Source: JALORV01 sp044225415 | Lineage (GTDB): Bacteria; Pseudomonadota; Gammaproteobacteria; Burkholderiales; Burkholderiaceae_F | DNA: 6,282 nucleotides | Assembly (NCBI GenBank): GCA_044225415.1 | Contig: JBGAIO010000118.1 | Span: 1 to 6,282 of the forward strand | Direction of reading: 5' to 3' | In this document: positions 4,886-6,282 of the stretch, piece by piece | How positions within the stretch are numbered: position 1 is the stretch's first letter | Layout: each line of letters begins with the position of its first letter | Position numbers and translations under genes: made by a program | Notes under the pieces: model-generated | What the model was told of the DNA's origin: nothing | Seen by the model: only the letters and a program-made list of their open reading frames with translations | Database searches by the model: none

Positions 4886-6282
4886 CTAGCTGCGATCTTC
4901 GATGCGGTACTCGACGTACGTGCGATCGCGCAGCTGGCGCAGCCAGTCCTGGAAGGCCTCGTCGCTCTTGCGCTCGCGCAGCGCCTGGCGCGCACGCTGG
5001 CGCGCGCGTTCGGCCGACGCGGGCTCGGTGCGTCGCTCCAGCACCTGGATCAGGTGCCAACCGAAGGGTGACTGCACCGGGTCGCTGAGTTCCATGAGCT
5101 TCAGCGCATTCATCGCGCGTTCGAATTCGGGGACGGTGTCGCCCGCATACACCCAGCCGAGATCGCCGCCGCGGCTGCCGCTCGGGTCGAGCGAGTGCAG
5201 GCGGGCCAGCGAACTGAACTCGATCTGGCCGTTCTGGATGCGCGCCTTGAACTCCTCCAGCCGGCGACGGACTTCAGCCTCGGGCATCGAGTCCGACACG
5301 CGCAGCAGGATGTGCCGGACGTGCGTCTGCTGCTGCGGCGCGCCGGCGAGCTTCGCCTGGACGGCGTTGCGCCGGCCGAGCACCTTGAGGATGTGGAAGC
5401 CGTTCGGGCTGCGCACCACGGGCGCGATGTCGCCGACCTTGACGTCCTTGACCGCGTCGACGAACAGCGCCGGCAGCCGGTCGATGCTGCGCCATCCCAG
5501 GTCGCCGCCCTGCAGCGCCTCGGACGCATTCGAGTAGCTCGCCGCCAGCCGCGCGAAGTCGGCCCCGCCGCGCGCCTGCGCCACCAGTTCGTCGGCACGC
5601 GTGCGCATTTCGTCGAGTCGCTGCGGCGTGGCGCTCTCCGGTACGCGCAACAGGATCTGCGCGAGGTTGATTTCCTCGGCATCGCCCGAGACACCGGCCT
5701 GGTCGGCGAGGAAGCTGTCGAGCTCGCTCTCGGAAATCTGCAGCTTGCCGTCGACTTCGCGTTCGCGCAGGCGGTTGAGCAGGATGTCCTGGCGAACATC
5801 CTCGCGGAACTGGTTGAACGACACGCCTTCGGTTTCCAGCCGCTGGCGCAGCGCGGGCACCGTCATGTTGTTGGCCTCCGCGATGCGCAGCATGGCGGCA
5901 TTGACGGTGGCGTCATCGACGCGCACGCCGGTCTCGCGAGCGAGCTGCAGCTGCGCTCGGTCGACGATCATGCGTTCCAGCACCTGCCGTTCGAGCACGT
6001 CGGCCGGCGGCGGCTGGATGCGCTGGCGCTGCAGCTGCACCTGCGCGGAGGCCGTGCGCGCACGCAGTTCGTTGACGGTGATGACTTCGTCGTTGACCAC
6101 CGCGACGATGCGGTCGACAGGCTGGCTGCCGCGCGCGCCGGACGACGCCGGCGCAGCGCTGGCCGTGCGCGCGGCCGGCGCGGCAGGTGCAGGCGCCGCG
6201 GCCGCGGGCGATGGTGCAGCCGCGGGCGATGGTGCAGCCGCGGGCGATGGTGCAGCCGCGGGCGATGGTGCAGCCGCGGGCG
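4886..6282 (-). CDS. surA: Periplasmic chaperone / peptidyl-prolyl isomerase SurA (5' end outside window)
   Basis: SurA escorts unfolded outer-membrane proteins through the periplasm to the BAM complex. A GTG at 6100 gives 404 residues, but it falls inside the conserved mature N-terminus (VDRIVAVVNDEVIT, about 6118-6077). The frame is open beyond it to the window edge, adding 60 residues, so the true start and signal peptide lie past 6282. Counting from 6100: SurA N-domain about 1-120 (VVNDEVIT, then LERMIVDRAQLQLARETG), first parvulin domain about 143-244 (GGDLGW 198-203, GFHILKV 234-240), second parvulin domain about 259-357 (RHILLRV 262-268, GGDLGW 311-316, GWHLIQV 347-353) and a C-terminal helix ending EYRIEDRS. 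Domain 1 has Gln148 where the conserved His of the HIL motif is expected, while domain 2 keeps His263. Ahead of the conserved N-terminus runs an Ala/Pro-rich stretch with a hexapeptide repeat. Stop TAG is at 4888-4886, 39 bp before pdxA; lptD is expected upstream. Confidence 0.96.
   Translation of the reverse strand, partial: PAAAPSPAAAPSPAAAPSPAAAPSPAAAAPAPAAPAARTASAAPASSGARGSQPVDRIVAVVNDEVITVNELRARTASAQVQLQRQRIQPPPADVLERQVLERMIVDRAQLQLARETGVRVDDATVNAAMLRIAEANNMTVPALRQRLETEGVSFNQFREDVRQDILLNRLREREVDGKLQISESELDSFLADQAGVSGDAEEINLAQILLRVPESATPQRLDEMRTRADELVAQARGGADFARLAASYSNASEALQGGDLGWRSIDRLPALFVDAVKDVKVGDIAPVVRSPNGFHILKVLGRRNAVQAKLAGAPQQQTHVRHILLRVSDSMPEAEVRRRLEEFKARIQNGQIEFSSLARLHSLDPSGSRGGDLGWVYAGDTVPEFERAMNALKLMELSDPVQSPFGWHLIQVLERRTEPASAERARQRARQALRERKSDEAFQDWLRQLRDRTYVEYRIEDRS
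6201..6282. repeat. Perfect 18-bp tandem repeat inside surA
   Basis: The unit GCCGCGGGCGATGGTGCA (plus strand) occurs four full times at 6201-6218, 6219-6236, 6237-6254 and 6255-6272, with the first 10 bases of a fifth copy at 6273-6282, all identical. The array continues past the window. Periodicity breaks at 6200, so 6201 is the true left boundary. On the minus strand it is in frame with surA and each unit encodes a six-residue Ala-Ala-Ala-Pro-Ser-Pro block. Because 18 is a multiple of three, copy-number change would alter length without breaking the frame. The following coding stretch to about 6120 is also Ala/Pro/Ser-rich but not repeated. Confidence 0.97.

Noticed and set aside
6098..6100. 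GTG at 6100 as the surA start
   Set aside because: It falls within the conserved SurA stretch VDRIVAVVNDEVIT. A start here would leave no signal peptide for a periplasmic protein, and the frame is open upstream to the window edge.
6201..6282. CRISPR-like or iteron-like array
   Set aside because: The units are directly adjacent with no unique spacers, and the array is in frame inside a coding sequence. It is a coding minisatellite, not a CRISPR array or replication iterons.

Overview
The window is a compact, roughly 68-70% GC stretch of bacterial chromosome carrying seven protein genes and almost no non-coding DNA. Protein wording and gene order fit a betaproteobacterium, probably near Burkholderiales. 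That placement is inferred from remembered family sequences and synteny, not from a search. No tRNA, rRNA, CRISPR array, insertion sequence or prophage gene is visible, and codon use looks uniform throughout.

Left half, + strand (1-3001): the 3' half of glyS (glycyl-tRNA synthetase beta subunit) enters from the left edge. It is followed by a PlsC-type lysophospholipid acyltransferase, a YgjP-like (DUF45/COG1451) zinc metallopeptidase and gloA (glyoxalase I). Gaps are 1, 10 and 10 nt, so this is almost certainly one transcription unit with coupled translation. The genes are functionally mixed: translation, membrane lipid synthesis, a putative protease and methylglyoxal detoxification. In many betaproteobacteria gmhB lies between glyS and the acyltransferase; here the two genes nearly touch and gmhB is absent from this spot.

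Right half, - strand (3026-6282): reading right to left, surA (periplasmic outer-membrane-protein chaperone, N-terminus beyond the right edge), pdxA (pyridoxal phosphate synthesis) and rsmA/ksgA (16S rRNA dimethyltransferase). This is the core of the conserved proteobacterial lptD-surA-pdxA-rsmA cluster, and lptD would be expected just beyond the window. The two operons converge on a 24-bp gap (3002-3025) with no recognisable intrinsic terminator.

The part least explained by ordinary gene content is the right edge. A perfect 18-bp tandem repeat (6201-6282, about 4.6 copies, running off the end) lies in frame in the N-terminal coding part of surA and encodes an Ala/Pro/Ser hexapeptide repeat. 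It probably forms a disordered linker between the signal peptide and the chaperone domain, and may vary in length between strains. The rest is conserved housekeeping DNA, and I see no support for an undescribed multi-gene system here.
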